This document shows positions 35,747 through 45,600 of a stretch of 64,000 nt of DNA, piece after piece. The stretch lies in the NCBI GenBank assembly GCA_014651175.1, contig BMWJ01000005.1:248001-312000 (forward strand), written 5' to 3'. This DNA is from Streptomyces clavifer. GTDB taxonomy: Bacteria > Actinomycetota > Actinomycetes > Streptomycetales > Streptomycetaceae. Under the pieces are notes generated by a model that searched no databases, had not been told where the DNA came from, and saw only the letters and a program-made list of their open reading frames with translations. Each line of letters begins with the position of its first letter. Position 1 is the first letter of the stretch. Made by a program: the position numbers and the translations under genes.

Positions 35747-35902
35747 GGAATTGCTTCCTGATCGTCATGGGGCGTCGGATGTAGGACGTGGGTGCGGTAC
35801 ATGGGCGACGGCGTCCGGCCCGGAGCGGGACGGGGCCGCCGGGCATCCGGGACGCGCCGGGTGCGCTGCGGGCAGGTGAGTCGACGAAGCGCGGCGGCAG
35901 AT

Positions 35903-36547
35903 TCAGGCGCGACGGGTGCGACGCCCTCGCCTGGCCGAGGGTTTACGCGGCAGCTGCCGCCCGGAGCGGGTGGTACGCCGGGGCTGAGTCCGCTTGCCCC
36001 CGGACGAGGCCCCTGCGGAGACCGCTGGATCCGTGCTGTCCGTGCTGTCCGCGCTTGCCGGGACCACGGTGGGTTCCGGGACGGGCCCCGGCGCGGCGAC
36101 TACCACCTGCGCGGACCGAAGGGTGGAGTTGCCCAGGCGGAAGCCGGTGACCTTCTCCTGCAGCACCATGCCGTCCGGGGCGGAGGGATGGGGCGCAGTC
36201 CCGACGACGCGCATCTCCGCCGGATCGACGGCCCTGCCCACCGCGTCCATCGGACTGACGTCGTTCCGGGCGAATTCGCTCCGCAGCATCACGTGGGCCG
36301 CGTCGATCTGCTCGCTCAGTGCGACGGCAGCCGAGGTGGCCTCGCGTGCGGACCGTGCCTCGTGCAGAGCGCCGGCCCGGCGACGCGTGTCGGCGAGCAG
36401 GTCGTCCAGTGGCAACAGGGCTCCCAGCAGTGCGTGCAGCCGGGCTTCGGCCTCGTCGCGTTTATGGGACAGCGCCTCGACCCGGCGACGCAGTTTGTCC
36501 AATTCGGACGGAGGGCCGGCGGGAGCGCTCGGAGCGGGATCGTTCAC
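35903..36547 (-). CDS. GrpE-like nucleotide exchange factor
   Basis: 214 residues from a GTG. The coiled-coil N-terminus (LDKLRRRVEALSHKRDEAEA) and the C-terminal beta part with the pattern VLQEKVTGFRLGNSTLRSAQVVV match GrpE, where the C-terminal wing acts on Hsp70 ADP release. The first part is Pro/Ala-rich and the last 40 residues are Ser/Arg-rich. The start overlaps the stop of the preceding small gene (GTGA). The Hsp70 gene follows after 156 bp. A dedicated GrpE beside a divergent Hsp70 supports a genuine, self-contained chaperone-type machine. Confidence 0.8.
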   Translation of the reverse strand: MNDPAPSAPAGPPSELDKLRRRVEALSHKRDEAEARLHALLGALLPLDDLLADTRRRAGALHEARSAREATSAAVALSEQIDAAHVMLRSEFARNDVSPMDAVGRAVDPAEMRVVGTAPHPSAPDGMVLQEKVTGFRLGNSTLRSAQVVVAAPGPVPEPTVVPASADSTDSTDPAVSAGASSGGKRTQPRRTTRSGRQLPRKPSARRGRRTRRA

Positions 36548-36786
36548 GGGAGTTCCTCGGTGTCATGGCCGGGCAGGGGCGGTGTGAGCATTTCGGCGAC
36601 GAGGGAGTCGACCGCACTGCGGGAGGCCTGGTCTGCCCGACGGATGAGCCCTTGCCTGACCGGATCCTGCCTTGCGGCGGTGAGGGCCTGTGCCGCCTGC
36701 TTGCGCAGGGCCGGGGACCGGGTGCCCGGCACGGTGCCGGGTACGAGTTCGTTCAAAGTGGGACCGAACCATGGAATAGACGGCAT
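36544..36786 (-). CDS. Small helical protein of the Hsp70 module
   Basis: 80 residues, starting MPSIPWFGPTLNELVPGTVP. The rest is helical and Arg/Ala-rich (ALRKQAAQALTAARQDPVRQ). The ATG at 36786 has AGGGGG seven bases ahead; the frame extends to 36930 without a ribosome site. It overlaps the GrpE-like gene (GTGA), so the two are coupled. I do not recognise a family. It could be a co-chaperone or adaptor. Confidence 0.6.
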   Translation of the reverse strand: MPSIPWFGPTLNELVPGTVPGTRSPALRKQAAQALTAARQDPVRQGLIRRADQASRSAVDSLVAEMLTPPLPGHDTEELP

Positions 36787-36824
36787 TGCGTCACCCCCTG
36801 GGCCCGAGTCGGGTTCGTCGACGG

Positions 36825-38654
36825 TCAAAAGAGGGATTCCTGTCCGGAGTCGTGGTCGCTGCGGCGCCGGGGGGAGGGGCCGAACAGCAGGCCCTGGTCG
36901 GAAAGTCCGGCGCCGATCCGTTCCGCACACGCACGGTCGCGCTGCGCCCCGCCGAAGTCTCCCTCTGCCTCGCGCGTCGCGGCGCGGCGCAGGTAGGCGG
37001 ATTCCACGGTCTGGTCGAAGCGTGCACTGACGCCGATCCGCATCAGGTCCCGCAGGAAAAGCCCGATCACGTCCGACGGCGACGCCTCTGCTTCAAGGTG
37101 TTCGGCGAGGTCGAGCACTGCGGCGTCACATTGCTCCGTGACATGTCCACGGGCCGGACCCGCGACAACGGCGGCGGTGCTCAGCAGGGCCACGCGGTGT
37201 TCCATCCACGCGCGAGGACTCTCGGCATCGGAAGACATGGACGCGTCGATCAGCAGGTCGACGAGCACGTCGTCGACGAGTCCCACGCTGTGCGGGGATC
37301 GGGTCTCGCTGTACTGGATCACCTTGCGCACGGCGGTCCGTGCCACTGACGTACGCCCGCGGGACGCGGCGGCCACGGCCTGTCCGACGTAGTGGCGCGT
37401 CAGCCACTCCCGGCCCGGCGCGCCGTCCGGGTCGCGCCGGAGCAGGTCGCGTACGGCGGCTGGGCGGATCGTCTCCTGAGGTTGTGCCCCGTCGAGTACC
37501 CGACGCAGGTCGGCTCGCAGATGGTCGTCGAGGCCGCACCTGGCATCCGGCGCATGGGGCGACACGAGCAGGGCACGCGCGAAGCGGTTCCTGCTCTGCC
37601 GAGGGTCGCTGTCGAAGACTTTCCTGCCCTGCCGGACCAGCTCAGCGGTGAGCTCGGCGGCCTGTGGGCCGTCCTCGGGGAGCAGCGCGTGCGCGAGTTC
37701 CAGGCCGTGGATCCGTGTGACGGGGGAGTGGCCGCGCCCGTTGCGGCGCCGTCCGACATTCTTCCCCGCGCGCAGTACAGCCGCCTGATCCTTGGCGTCG
37801 AGGGTGTGCCCGAGTCGCGCCGCCGTGCTGAAGTCTGCGAGCGCCTCGCTCCACTCCCCGCCCCGCACCCGGTTCTGACCCCGCTGGGCGAGGGCCCGGG
37901 CGAGCACGTCGGCGCACCTGCGGTGATCGGGCGAGTCCGCGATCCAGGTGGAGGGGTCGGGGTGCCGGGCGGTGTAGGCCTCGAGGAGGACGAGATGGCG
38001 CCCGTGGCCCACGAGATGCCGGGCGGCATGCCCGAGCGGGATCAGGCCGTCGGCTCCTACGTCTGCCGGAATGACCGCGGGGCCGGAGCGCTCGGCCTCC
38101 CAAGCTGTCTCCCATGCTGCCAGGGCGTCTCGGCCACCCCGGACATCCAGGGCTTGCAGCAGAGCGGTGATGCGCCCGAGTAGTTGACCACGGGCCTTCT
38201 CCCAGAGCTCGTCGGGCACAGGAGTGCCGCGCCGCCCGGTGAGCAACGCACGGAAGTCGCCCGGGTCATCCTCGTCCAGGAGGTGTGCCCACAGCACGAT
38301 CGCGAGGGCCGCTGTGCCGGCATCGTCGTGCCGTCCGCCCTCTTCGCCCAGCCGACGGAGGGTACCCACCGCAAGGGCGTGCACGACCCCCGTCGCCGCC
38401 AGATCCAACTCGCTGTCAGGGCACCGCTGGACCGCCTCCGGCCAGTTTCCGACCCGTGCGGCCAGCGCGGCGCGGAGCACGGCGTACCGCACCGTAGCGT
38501 CGTCGGCGTCGGGTGTGCCGAACTCACTGTGGAATCGCTGCACAAGTGGTCGTACGACGCCGAAGTCGGCACGGAGGAAGGCGCGCTCGGCCTCGTCGAG
38601 CAGTCGGGCCGCAGTGACGGTCCGGCCAGATCCACCGGTATCGTCCACACTCAC
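36825..38654 (-). CDS. Large helical-repeat (TPR-like) protein, first gene of the Hsp70 module
   Basis: 609 residues, almost entirely amphipathic helices with TPR-like spacing, for example LLDEAERAFLRADFGVVRPL near the start and SEALADFSTAARLGHTLDAK in the middle. Such solenoids bind proteins and often serve as Hsp70 co-chaperones or sensors. No enzymatic motif was seen. The start is a GTG at 38654. The gene heads the operon and its promoter overlaps the island motif (38692-38727). I infer it selects the client or trigger for the zinc-ribbon Hsp70. Confidence 0.65.
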   Translation of the reverse strand: MSVDDTGGSGRTVTAARLLDEAERAFLRADFGVVRPLVQRFHSEFGTPDADDATVRYAVLRAALAARVGNWPEAVQRCPDSELDLAATGVVHALAVGTLRRLGEEGGRHDDAGTAALAIVLWAHLLDEDDPGDFRALLTGRRGTPVPDELWEKARGQLLGRITALLQALDVRGGRDALAAWETAWEAERSGPAVIPADVGADGLIPLGHAARHLVGHGRHLVLLEAYTARHPDPSTWIADSPDHRRCADVLARALAQRGQNRVRGGEWSEALADFSTAARLGHTLDAKDQAAVLRAGKNVGRRRNGRGHSPVTRIHGLELAHALLPEDGPQAAELTAELVRQGRKVFDSDPRQSRNRFARALLVSPHAPDARCGLDDHLRADLRRVLDGAQPQETIRPAAVRDLLRRDPDGAPGREWLTRHYVGQAVAAASRGRTSVARTAVRKVIQYSETRSPHSVGLVDDVLVDLLIDASMSSDAESPRAWMEHRVALLSTAAVVAGPARGHVTEQCDAAVLDLAEHLEAEASPSDVIGLFLRDLMRIGVSARFDQTVESAYLRRAATREAEGDFGGAQRDRACAERIGAGLSDQGLLFGPSPRRRSDHDSGQESLF

Positions 38655-38691
38655 GGCTCATTGCCCCCTGATCCCCTGCATGGCAATGGCC

Positions 38692-38727
38692 ACCGCAAGT
38701 AAGTGTGTTGGCGTCGTCAACACACTT
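38692..38727 (-). promoter_or_regulatory. Promoter of the Hsp70 module, overlapping the island motif
   Basis: A perfect palindrome with arms AAGTGTGTTG (38701-38710) and CAACACACTT (38718-38727) and a 7-bp centre contains the island motif (minus strand GTTGACGACGCCAAC, 38721-38707). On the minus strand TTGACG (38720-38715), a 17-bp spacer and TGCGGT (38697-38692) form a promoter matching that of the sigma-factor operon. The divergent Mrr-like gene begins 178 bp away and may share control. Confidence 0.7.
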
Positions 38728-38904
38728 CTGGTGTGGGGTGGCTGGATCCGGTGCGGCGATACTTCCTGTCGGCGGTCCCAGCAATGGTTCACGGACACGC
38801 ACCCCTTGTGAAGACGGCGTCATGACATCGGGCCCTACTGGCCCGCGTCTCACCGAATCCACGCCGGAACCCATGTCAGGCGCGGGGAGTTGAGGCAAAA
38901 TGAG

Positions 38905-40137
38905 ATGGTGTCAATTCTCCGCAATGACCCTCGCACCTCCGCTGCTGTTCGCGGCAGCGGCTGGGTGGCCAACTCTCCACAAGCTGACCAGTTATTGGCG
39001 CGTCTGGAGCCAAACGAACGGGTCGAGCTGCTGTTCACCACTCTCCGGTTCCAGGGCGCGCTGACCGGTCGACGTCTCCTTCTGTGGCGGGGCACCTTCA
39101 AGGTGGCCCACATGGAACTGCGCCGTCCCCTTACCTTCCTTGAGGGGAGAGGCACTTCCCGGTTCGGAGAGGCGGTCGTACTCGACGGCCCCGAAGGCGC
39201 GATAGAGCTCAGTTCCCTCTCTCCGGCCGCGGCCAGGGCTCTGGCCGACGCCGGGCGGCGCAGCAACGGCAACGTCTCTGGTGCACCTCCGCGCGTCGCG
39301 CAGCACGACCACGAGCTGTTCGGGATGACAGGACCGGGCCGAAGGTCACCCGGCCAGGCCCCCGCACCCCCGTATGCGGAAGGAAGTACACGCTCAGCGC
39401 GGGAAAGTTTCCACACAAGGAGCATCCGCACATGGCAGGACGCCGAGCTCGCCGCCGCTGACCACATGCGCAGTCTCGGCTTCACCGACGCACGGGTGAC
39501 GGGCGCCGGCGCGGACGGCGGCATCGACGTGGTCGCCCGCGACGCCGTGGCGCAGGTGAAGCACTACAGCCAGCCGATCGGTGTCGGACCCATTCGAGAA
39601 CTGCGGGGAGTAGCGGACTCGCACCACCACCTGCTGTTCTATGCATCCGGTGGCTACACGGCCAGCGCCCGGCAGTTTGCCGACGAGAGGGAAGTCGCGC
39701 TGTTCTCCCTCCCGGAACTCGGTCACATCACTCCGCTCAACCCGGCAGCGGTTGGCTTGTCCGCTCGTCCGGCCCCGCCCGCCGGAGGGAGCCGGATGAT
39801 CTCCAGTCCCGACCAGGCAGCTTCGGGGCGAGGCTGGACGCCGACTGGGCGCGCGAGTCAGCGTGCCGCCGAGTTGGATGCCCAGCGGCAGACCGTGCTC
39901 CGCCTGATCACTCGCGTCCGTGCACGCACCAGTGAGGTGCACGCCCTGCCGTCCAACCGGTACACCAAGGACCTCATCAAGTCGCTGCAAGCGGCGCACA
40001 AGCTGACGGAGCGCGCGGCCTCCTTGCTGGTCAAGTCTCAGGCCGACTTCCAGACGTACGGCACGCGGAAACGGTTCATAGCCATGGCCGACGAGAAGGC
40101 CCGCGAAGCCGCCCTCAAACTGGGGATGCGTACCTGA
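38905..40137 (+). CDS. Mrr-like restriction endonuclease
   Basis: 410 residues. The central Mrr_cat-type PD-(D/E)xK nuclease domain reads MRSLGFTDARVTGAGADGGI then DVVARDAVAQVKHYSQPIG, with the Asp and QVK catalytic residues in place. The first 110 residues form a beta-rich domain (VELLFTTLRFQGALTGRRLL) reminiscent of bacterial PH-like folds. The C-terminus is a helical tail. Mrr-type enzymes cut modified DNA. The ATG at 38905 is preceded by GAGG; TTG at 38890 is an alternative. It contains one TTA codon (residue 30), so it may be bldA-dependent. Divergent from the Hsp70 module, sharing the region with the island motif. Confidence 0.82.
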   Translation: MVSILRNDPRTSAAVRGSGWVANSPQADQLLARLEPNERVELLFTTLRFQGALTGRRLLLWRGTFKVAHMELRRPLTFLEGRGTSRFGEAVVLDGPEGAIELSSLSPAAARALADAGRRSNGNVSGAPPRVAQHDHELFGMTGPGRRSPGQAPAPPYAEGSTRSARESFHTRSIRTWQDAELAAADHMRSLGFTDARVTGAGADGGIDVVARDAVAQVKHYSQPIGVGPIRELRGVADSHHHLLFYASGGYTASARQFADEREVALFSLPELGHITPLNPAAVGLSARPAPPAGGSRMISSPDQAASGRGWTPTGRASQRAAELDAQRQTVLRLITRVRARTSEVHALPSNRYTKDLIKSLQAAHKLTERAASLLVKSQADFQTYGTRKRFIAMADEKAREAALKLGMRT

Positions 40138-40279
40138 CGGTCAGGCGTTCCTCTCTTGAGGCCGAGTGCATCTGTAGTCGCCGTTCGAGGACTCGCTGGG
40201 TACCAGCACCGGCTTGAGGGCCCGGCCGGGTGCAAGCGCCCGCTGAAGACAGCCGTCACCCGCTCTTGCGCCGACGGGA

Positions 40280-40726
40280 TCACGATGTGGTGCCGTGAAG
40301 CTCGGCCCGGACGGTCTTGCCGCCGGGTGGGTGGGGTACGCAGTCCCAGTGGTCGGTGAGGGCGGTGACGAGCAGCAGGCCCCGGCCGCCGGAGTGCAGC
40401 GCCTCGGGTTCGGTGTCCGCCGGAGGGGGCTGCGGGTACACCTCCCCGCGGGCGTCGGTGACTTCGACGCGGAGGCGGCCGGCCGCCGGGTCGTAGGCGA
40501 GGGTGAGCCGGAAGCACCGACCTGGTACGAGGCCGTGGAGGACGGCGTTGGCCGCGAGCTCCGCGACCACGAGCTCGGCACGCTCCGTGAGTTCCTGCGG
40601 GGCACCCCAGGACCTCAGCTCGGTCCCGGCGAGCAGTCTGGCCAGCCGGGCGCCGCGTCGCGTGGACGACAGGAGCTGGGAGAAGGTGCGGGTGGGGCGG
40701 CCGACTTGGGGCAGCGCGTGGTTCAT
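40280..40726 (-). CDS. ATP-binding protein of the anti-sigma (HATPase_c) type
   Basis: 148 residues. A single histidine-kinase-like ATPase domain with the N-box ELVVAELAANAVLHG and the G-box GGRGLLLVTALTDHW, as in the many SpoIIAB/RsbW-related regulators of Streptomyces. It has no phosphoacceptor domain. The chosen ATG at 40726 starts MNHALPQVG. It is divergent from an XRE regulator and DUF397 gene, a very common Streptomyces grouping, so it probably belongs to that signalling cassette rather than to the defence genes. Confidence 0.85.
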   Translation of the reverse strand: MNHALPQVGRPTRTFSQLLSSTRRGARLARLLAGTELRSWGAPQELTERAELVVAELAANAVLHGLVPGRCFRLTLAYDPAAGRLRVEVTDARGEVYPQPPPADTEPEALHSGGRGLLLVTALTDHWDCVPHPPGGKTVRAELHGTTS

Positions 40727-40900
40727 GGCGTCAGAGTGACGGCAGGACGCGCCTGGGGGCGAGAGCCACACCCCGTACGCGGAGTCAGCGTACGGGCACG
40801 AAAAGTGGACAGTACGGGGTTCGCTCCGTCACGCTGAGTGGTGAGCCCGGGGCGGTGTCAGGAGCCGTCGCCGTGCGGTGCGGAGAGAGGCGGGGGCCGG

Positions 40901-41782
40901 ATGAGCATCGGTGTGGGGGAGGCGGCCGGGGGCGTCGGCGCGCAGGGAGTTCCGGCGGGGGAGTGGGAGCGGGAACCCCATCCGTCCGACAGTCTGCGCA
41001 CGTTCGGCGCGGTCGTCCAGGCGCTGCGCGAACACGCGGGGCTCAGCCGGATCGAGCTCGGCGCCCGGGTCCAGTACTCCAAACACACGGTGGAGTCGGT
41101 GGAGTTGGGCCGACGGATGCCGGACGAGGTGTTCGTGGAGCGTGCGGAGGAAGCGCTCGGCAACACCGGTGCCCTGCGGAAGGCCGCCTGCCATCTCACC
41201 CGGGGTGAGGCGGGGCTCGCGGCGTGGTTCCGGCGGTGGGCACGGCTGGAGCGGGAGGCGGTGAGCCTGTGCACGTACGAGTGCCGGCTGGTGCCGGGGC
41301 TGTTGCAGTCGGAGGCGTACGCGCGGGCCGTGTTCGACAACAGCATCCCGTTGCTGACCGATGAGCAGGCGGAGGCACAGCTCACCGCACGGATGGAGCG
41401 ACAAGCGATGCTGCGGGAGCGGCCGACCGTGCCGTTCAGCTTCATCGTGGAGGAGTCGGTTCTCCGGCGGCGGCTCGGGGGAGAACAGGTACAGGCGAAC
41501 ATGCTGGACCGTGTGCTTGAGCTGACCGCGCCGCGCAACGTGACGTTTCAGGTGGTGCCGCTGGAGCTGCCGTTCCACGGGTGCCTGGATGGGCCCATGC
41601 GGATCTTGGAAACCCCGGAAGGGCGGCGGCTCGGCTACTCCGAAGGGCAGCAGAACGGGCGGCTGATCTCCGACCCGAAAGAGATGAGCCTCCTCTGCCA
41701 GCGCTATGACACACTGCGCTCACAGGCCCTCAACCCCAAGGAATCCAGGGACCTGCTGGAGCGACTTCGAGGAGAGCGATGA
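40901..41782 (+). CDS. XRE-family regulator of the DUF397-associated type
   Basis: 293 residues. An N-terminal XRE helix-turn-helix (HAGLSRIELGARVQYSKHTV, about 45-64) is followed by the DUF5753-like domain usual for this group (YECRLVPGLLQSEAYARAVF, then VPFSFIVEESVLRRRLGG). The ATG at 40901 is used; the frame opens at 40838. Its stop overlaps the start of the DUF397 gene (ATGA). Such pairs act as developmental or toxin-antitoxin-like switches in Streptomyces. Confidence 0.88.
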   Translation: MSIGVGEAAGGVGAQGVPAGEWEREPHPSDSLRTFGAVVQALREHAGLSRIELGARVQYSKHTVESVELGRRMPDEVFVERAEEALGNTGALRKAACHLTRGEAGLAAWFRRWARLEREAVSLCTYECRLVPGLLQSEAYARAVFDNSIPLLTDEQAEAQLTARMERQAMLRERPTVPFSFIVEESVLRRRLGGEQVQANMLDRVLELTAPRNVTFQVVPLELPFHGCLDGPMRILETPEGRRLGYSEGQQNGRLISDPKEMSLLCQRYDTLRSQALNPKESRDLLERLRGER

Positions 41783-41970
41783 GTAGCGGTACGAAGGAAC
41801 TCGCCTGGTTCAAGTCCAGCTACAGCGGCACCCAGGGCGACGACTGCGTGGAGGTCGCCGTCACCGAGCAGGCCATCCACGTGCGGGACTCCAAGGACGT
41901 GACCCGTCCTGCGTTCGCGGTGGACCGCGAAGGCTGGGGACAGTTCGTGCGGTTCGCGTCGGAGTGCTGA
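41779..41970 (+). CDS. DUF397-domain protein
   Basis: 63 residues with the whole DUF397 pattern: LAWFKSSYSGTQGDDCVEVA, then VRDSKDVTRPAFAVDREGW. Small partner of the preceding XRE regulator, coupled by ATGA overlap. The molecular action is not well defined; it probably modulates the XRE protein. Followed at once by a strong hairpin. Confidence 0.9.
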   Translation: MSSGTKELAWFKSSYSGTQGDDCVEVAVTEQAIHVRDSKDVTRPAFAVDREGWGQFVRFASEC

Positions 41971-41977
41971 GCGACTT

Positions 41978-42018
41978 GATGGCGTGCCGTCTGCGGAAGT
42001 GGCAGGCGGCACGCCATC
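41978..42018. terminator. Strong bidirectional terminator hairpin
   Basis: A 17-bp stem with one G-T wobble (41978-41994 against 42002-42018), starting GATGGCGTGCCG, with a 7-nt loop. It separates the convergent DUF397 gene and the kinase-helicase operon end. Confidence 0.85.
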
Positions 42019-42025
42019 GCCGTGC

Positions 42026-42544
42026 TCAGGGACCATTTGTCTTGCCCGCAGGCGCGTAACCGAGGGCCGCACGGTCGATGAAACGGTCACCGAGGTCGCG
42101 AATGGGCGCGGGTTTCGGCTTCTGTACGGCGTTCTTCGCCGTGGACTTCTTCGGGGTGGGCTTTTTGCCGCCTGCACGCCCAGCTGGTGTCGCCTGCGCC
42201 TGCTTGACGCTCCTTGCGGCCGGCGTGTTGCGTGCTGCGTACTTCTTGCGGAGCGCCGAGAGCTTCTCGCGTTCCTGGACGGCCACGTTGGTGGGGAGGG
42301 CGTTGGTGAGCGCCCGAGCCCGGCTGAGCGCGTAGCGCGCCTCGTGCCAGCGCTTCCTTTTGATGGCCGAGCCGGCCACCCCGATGGTCTGCTGCAACGC
42401 CTTGATCTTCGCGGGCTGCCGCTTGGGTATGGGGGACTCGGCACCGCTGCTCCGCCGCTGCACTGCGGCACGGGTACCCCAGTCCGTACCCGAGGTCAGG
42501 ACGACGACCGAACGAGGGTTGCTGCTTTGGCTTCGACGTACCAC
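42026..42544 (-). CDS. Basic Lys/Ala-rich hypothetical protein, last gene of the kinase-helicase operon
   Basis: 172 residues from a GTG. The middle is a basic helical stretch (KRKRWHEARYALSRARALTN) and the C-terminal half is Lys/Pro/Ala-rich and probably disordered (KKPTPKKSTAKNAVQKPKPA), as in nucleic-acid-binding tails. No family recognised. It starts 69 bp after the methylase stop on the same strand and ends at the strong hairpin, so it is probably co-transcribed with the three large genes upstream. Confidence 0.55.
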   Translation of the reverse strand: MVRRSQSSNPRSVVVLTSGTDWGTRAAVQRRSSGAESPIPKRQPAKIKALQQTIGVAGSAIKRKRWHEARYALSRARALTNALPTNVAVQEREKLSALRKKYAARNTPAARSVKQAQATPAGRAGGKKPTPKKSTAKNAVQKPKPAPIRDLGDRFIDRAALGYAPAGKTNGP

Positions 42545-42613
42545 GTGCGTTGGTTCCTTGGATGAGCGAGGGGCGCCCCCGGGTGACCGCAGGTGCGGCC
42601 ACCCGGGAGCGGT

Positions 42614-45600
42614 TCAGTCGTGGCGGGGGCCCTGGCCGGGGGGCGGGGTGAGGGTGGAGCGGTAGGTGCCGGAATGGCCCTCGGTGAGCGGGGTCTCCAT
42701 GGTCAGACCGGCGGCGGCCATGCGGTCGTACTCGGCGAGGACGAGGCGCTTGGTGCGGTACTCGCCGTACTTGGCGATCTCGTTGTTCTTCAGGCCGCCC
42801 GACTCCGACTGGAAGGACTCCAGGATGTAGTCGGTGTCCTCGTGGGAGATTCCGTAGAGGTGGAAGAAGTACGTGTCCAGCTCTACGCGAAGGCGGGCGC
42901 GGCGCTCCTCTTCCCACTGGAAGGGCTCACCCTCATCGCCGAGGTCGCGCGCGAGCGGGGTCATGTCGTAGGCCGTGTAGACGAGTTCGAGGACGCGGGG
43001 GAGAAGGAAGGGAAGGTGGGGCTCCAGGGTGGCAGGGGTGGGAACGGGGAGCTGCTTCCAGATGTAGACGCCCATGCTGATGGCGCCCACCTTCTGGCGG
43101 GACACGTAGTCGAAGATGAGCGTGCTTTGCGCCGCGACGAGGCCAGCGGCAGCTTGCGGTGCAACCTGAGGTAGGGCAAGAGGAAGCTTCTCCACTGCAG
43201 CTGACTTCGGAATGAATGCAGGGATCGCAGTGCGCTCATCGGTAGATCTGGCGACATTGCGCCAACCGATTAGCCAGTCGTATGCCCATGACAAATCGGA
43301 AAGGCGTGCATCAACGCCCGGAATTTCCTTAACTTGACCCTTCCTGCTTACTGTGATCGTACCGCTCTCCTGGATCCAGTAGCGTGGCATGGCGGCTGCC
43401 TCGGGAGATCTTTTTTCCTGCACCTCGATCCTCTTGTAGTGATTGTTCCCTGTGCCATGATAGCTATTCCAGCGATGATCGTAGAGGTGTACCATTTTTC
43501 CGTCGTACTGTGGGAGCATCCTCTTTCCGCTCCGCGTGAATGTGTGACCTTTCAGTTGCCAGCCATCTGCGACGAGTTCGTCGTGTGTACGGAACAGGTC
43601 AGAGTCGTCTGTCGTGTGGAAGAAGGTGGCCTTGAAGGCCATGTGCCATGGGTTGCCGCCCAGGCTCCCTTCGTTCCAAAGCACAGGAACGCGCCGGTAT
43701 ACGCCTGCCGTGATGCTCGCATCACGCTGCGTTCGAAATACCGGAAGAGTTCCTGTGTTGGGGTTGATTCGGGCCAAGTCTTCAGGGTCAAGGGTGAATA
43801 CGCGATGAGGGTCCTCCAGGTCCGCGACTTCAGATAGGAAGAAGCCGACGCGGCTGGCATCTGCCCCCTTGGCTGGTCCGGTGAGCGAAAGTAGACAGAA
43901 TTTGTAGCTTGAGTGCACACTCTCGAACCATTTGCCACCCTTCGGTAGCGCTGAAGACTTAGGGCGCTTGTTTTCGAAGTCATAAAGTGAGGAAAGAATG
44001 CTGCGCTGGGTGAAGTTCGCGAAAAGGTATTGCGATCCCGCGCCTGTTGCGATCGCCGTCGGTAGAATTAGGCCGAGTCTGCCCGTCGCGCTGACCACGT
44101 TGGTCATTTGCTCGGCGAACAAAGTGTCCGTCTGTAGCATGGTGACACCTTTAAGCGTCAACCCTTTGGCACACAAAGGGAACACGCCAGAGTCCCCTGC
44201 GAAGTGAAACGTCCCCTTAACCGCGCGCCGTGCCTCCCGGTAGCGCTTGCTGGCCTCCGAGTTCTCCCGCTCCCACTCGACGATGCGGGTGCGGCGGGCT
44301 GTGCCGGAAATTTCCGCAATCGCCGGATCAACCACGCTGAAATATTTCTTGTCCTCGAAGTCGACCTTGTCCCACGGTGGGTTGCCCACTACGCATGAGA
44401 ATCCGCCGGCCCAGCCGGTTCCCGGGGCGATCGTCTCGGACATCCTCCCCGCCTCAGCCAGGGCGGGATCATCCGGCACATGGAAGACCTCTGGGAATTC
44501 CAGGTGCCAGTGGAAGAAGGCGTACTGGTCGCGCAGGCGCACGATCTCGTCGTGAGTCGACTGCGGTGCCGCATCGCCCTCGGGATCTTCCAGCCCTCGG
44601 AACACCTTGTGGGTGATGGCCGGCGGCATATCTTCACGCTTGACCCAGACGAACGCCGCGCACCATGAGTCCGCCAGACGCAGGGCGTGCAGGTACTCGG
44701 CCGAGGTCGACCAGTCGCGGTACGCGGCCTCCTTGCGTCGGACATCGGTGAGGCTGTCGTCTGAGGACGCAGAGATCTGGCGCAGCCCGCGCGCGAAGGA
44801 GCTGTTGGCGACTGTGGTTTCCGTCGCGACCTCGAACAGGCCGCCTTGACCGACGCGTTCCTGTGCGTTGCGGGCGAGCAGCGAGCGAGTCCAGGCTTCG
44901 TCGTCGCCCTCGGTCTTCTTGAAAGCTCTATCCGGGATGCCGTCTCGCATCAAGGCCGGCGTCGCCCCGATCAGGCCATTACCGTGCTTGATGTGTGCGT
45001 CCAGGAAGCTGAGGGGCTTGCCCGGCTCCATCGCTTCCAGCCACAGCGACACCTTGGCCAGCTCGACCGCCATCGGGTTGAGGTCCACACCGTACACGCA
45101 GCGTGCGGCGACCTCGTGCATAGCGTGACGCACGGACTCGGCCGTGGGCTCAGGGTTGCGGTCGCGGACGGCGGCGACCCGCTTGGCGATGCGGCGGGCT
45201 GCCGCCACGAGGAAGTGGCCCGACCCGCAGGCAGGGTCGCAGACTGTTAGGGAAAGGAGTTCTTCGACGATCGTATCGGCAGGGTCCGGGCGGCGATTGG
45301 CGCTCGCGTTCTGCTCCCCGCGTCTGACAGCGTCGTCTATTACCGGGTTCAGCGTCGAATCCAGCAGCGTCTCGGTTAGCGCGGACGGGGTGTAGTAACT
45401 GCCCGTCTTCTTTCGGTCGTTACCGATGCGGTCGACCAGTTCGAACTTTCGCTCGGTGTCGCTGTGCTTCGGCACCAGCTCCAACAGCGCCTCGTATACG
45501 GACCCGAGCTCTTCAGCGCCCATGTGCTGATAGTCGACGGGACGCCAGCGGGCGGAGCCCGTGTCGCGCATGCGGGCCAGGTGTTTGACCGCCTCGAAGA

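Noticed and set aside
33245..38654. Treating the Hsp70/GrpE genes as the housekeeping dnaK operon
   Set aside because: The protein has a zinc-ribbon array in place of the substrate-binding domain, there is no dnaJ or hspR, and partners are unusual.
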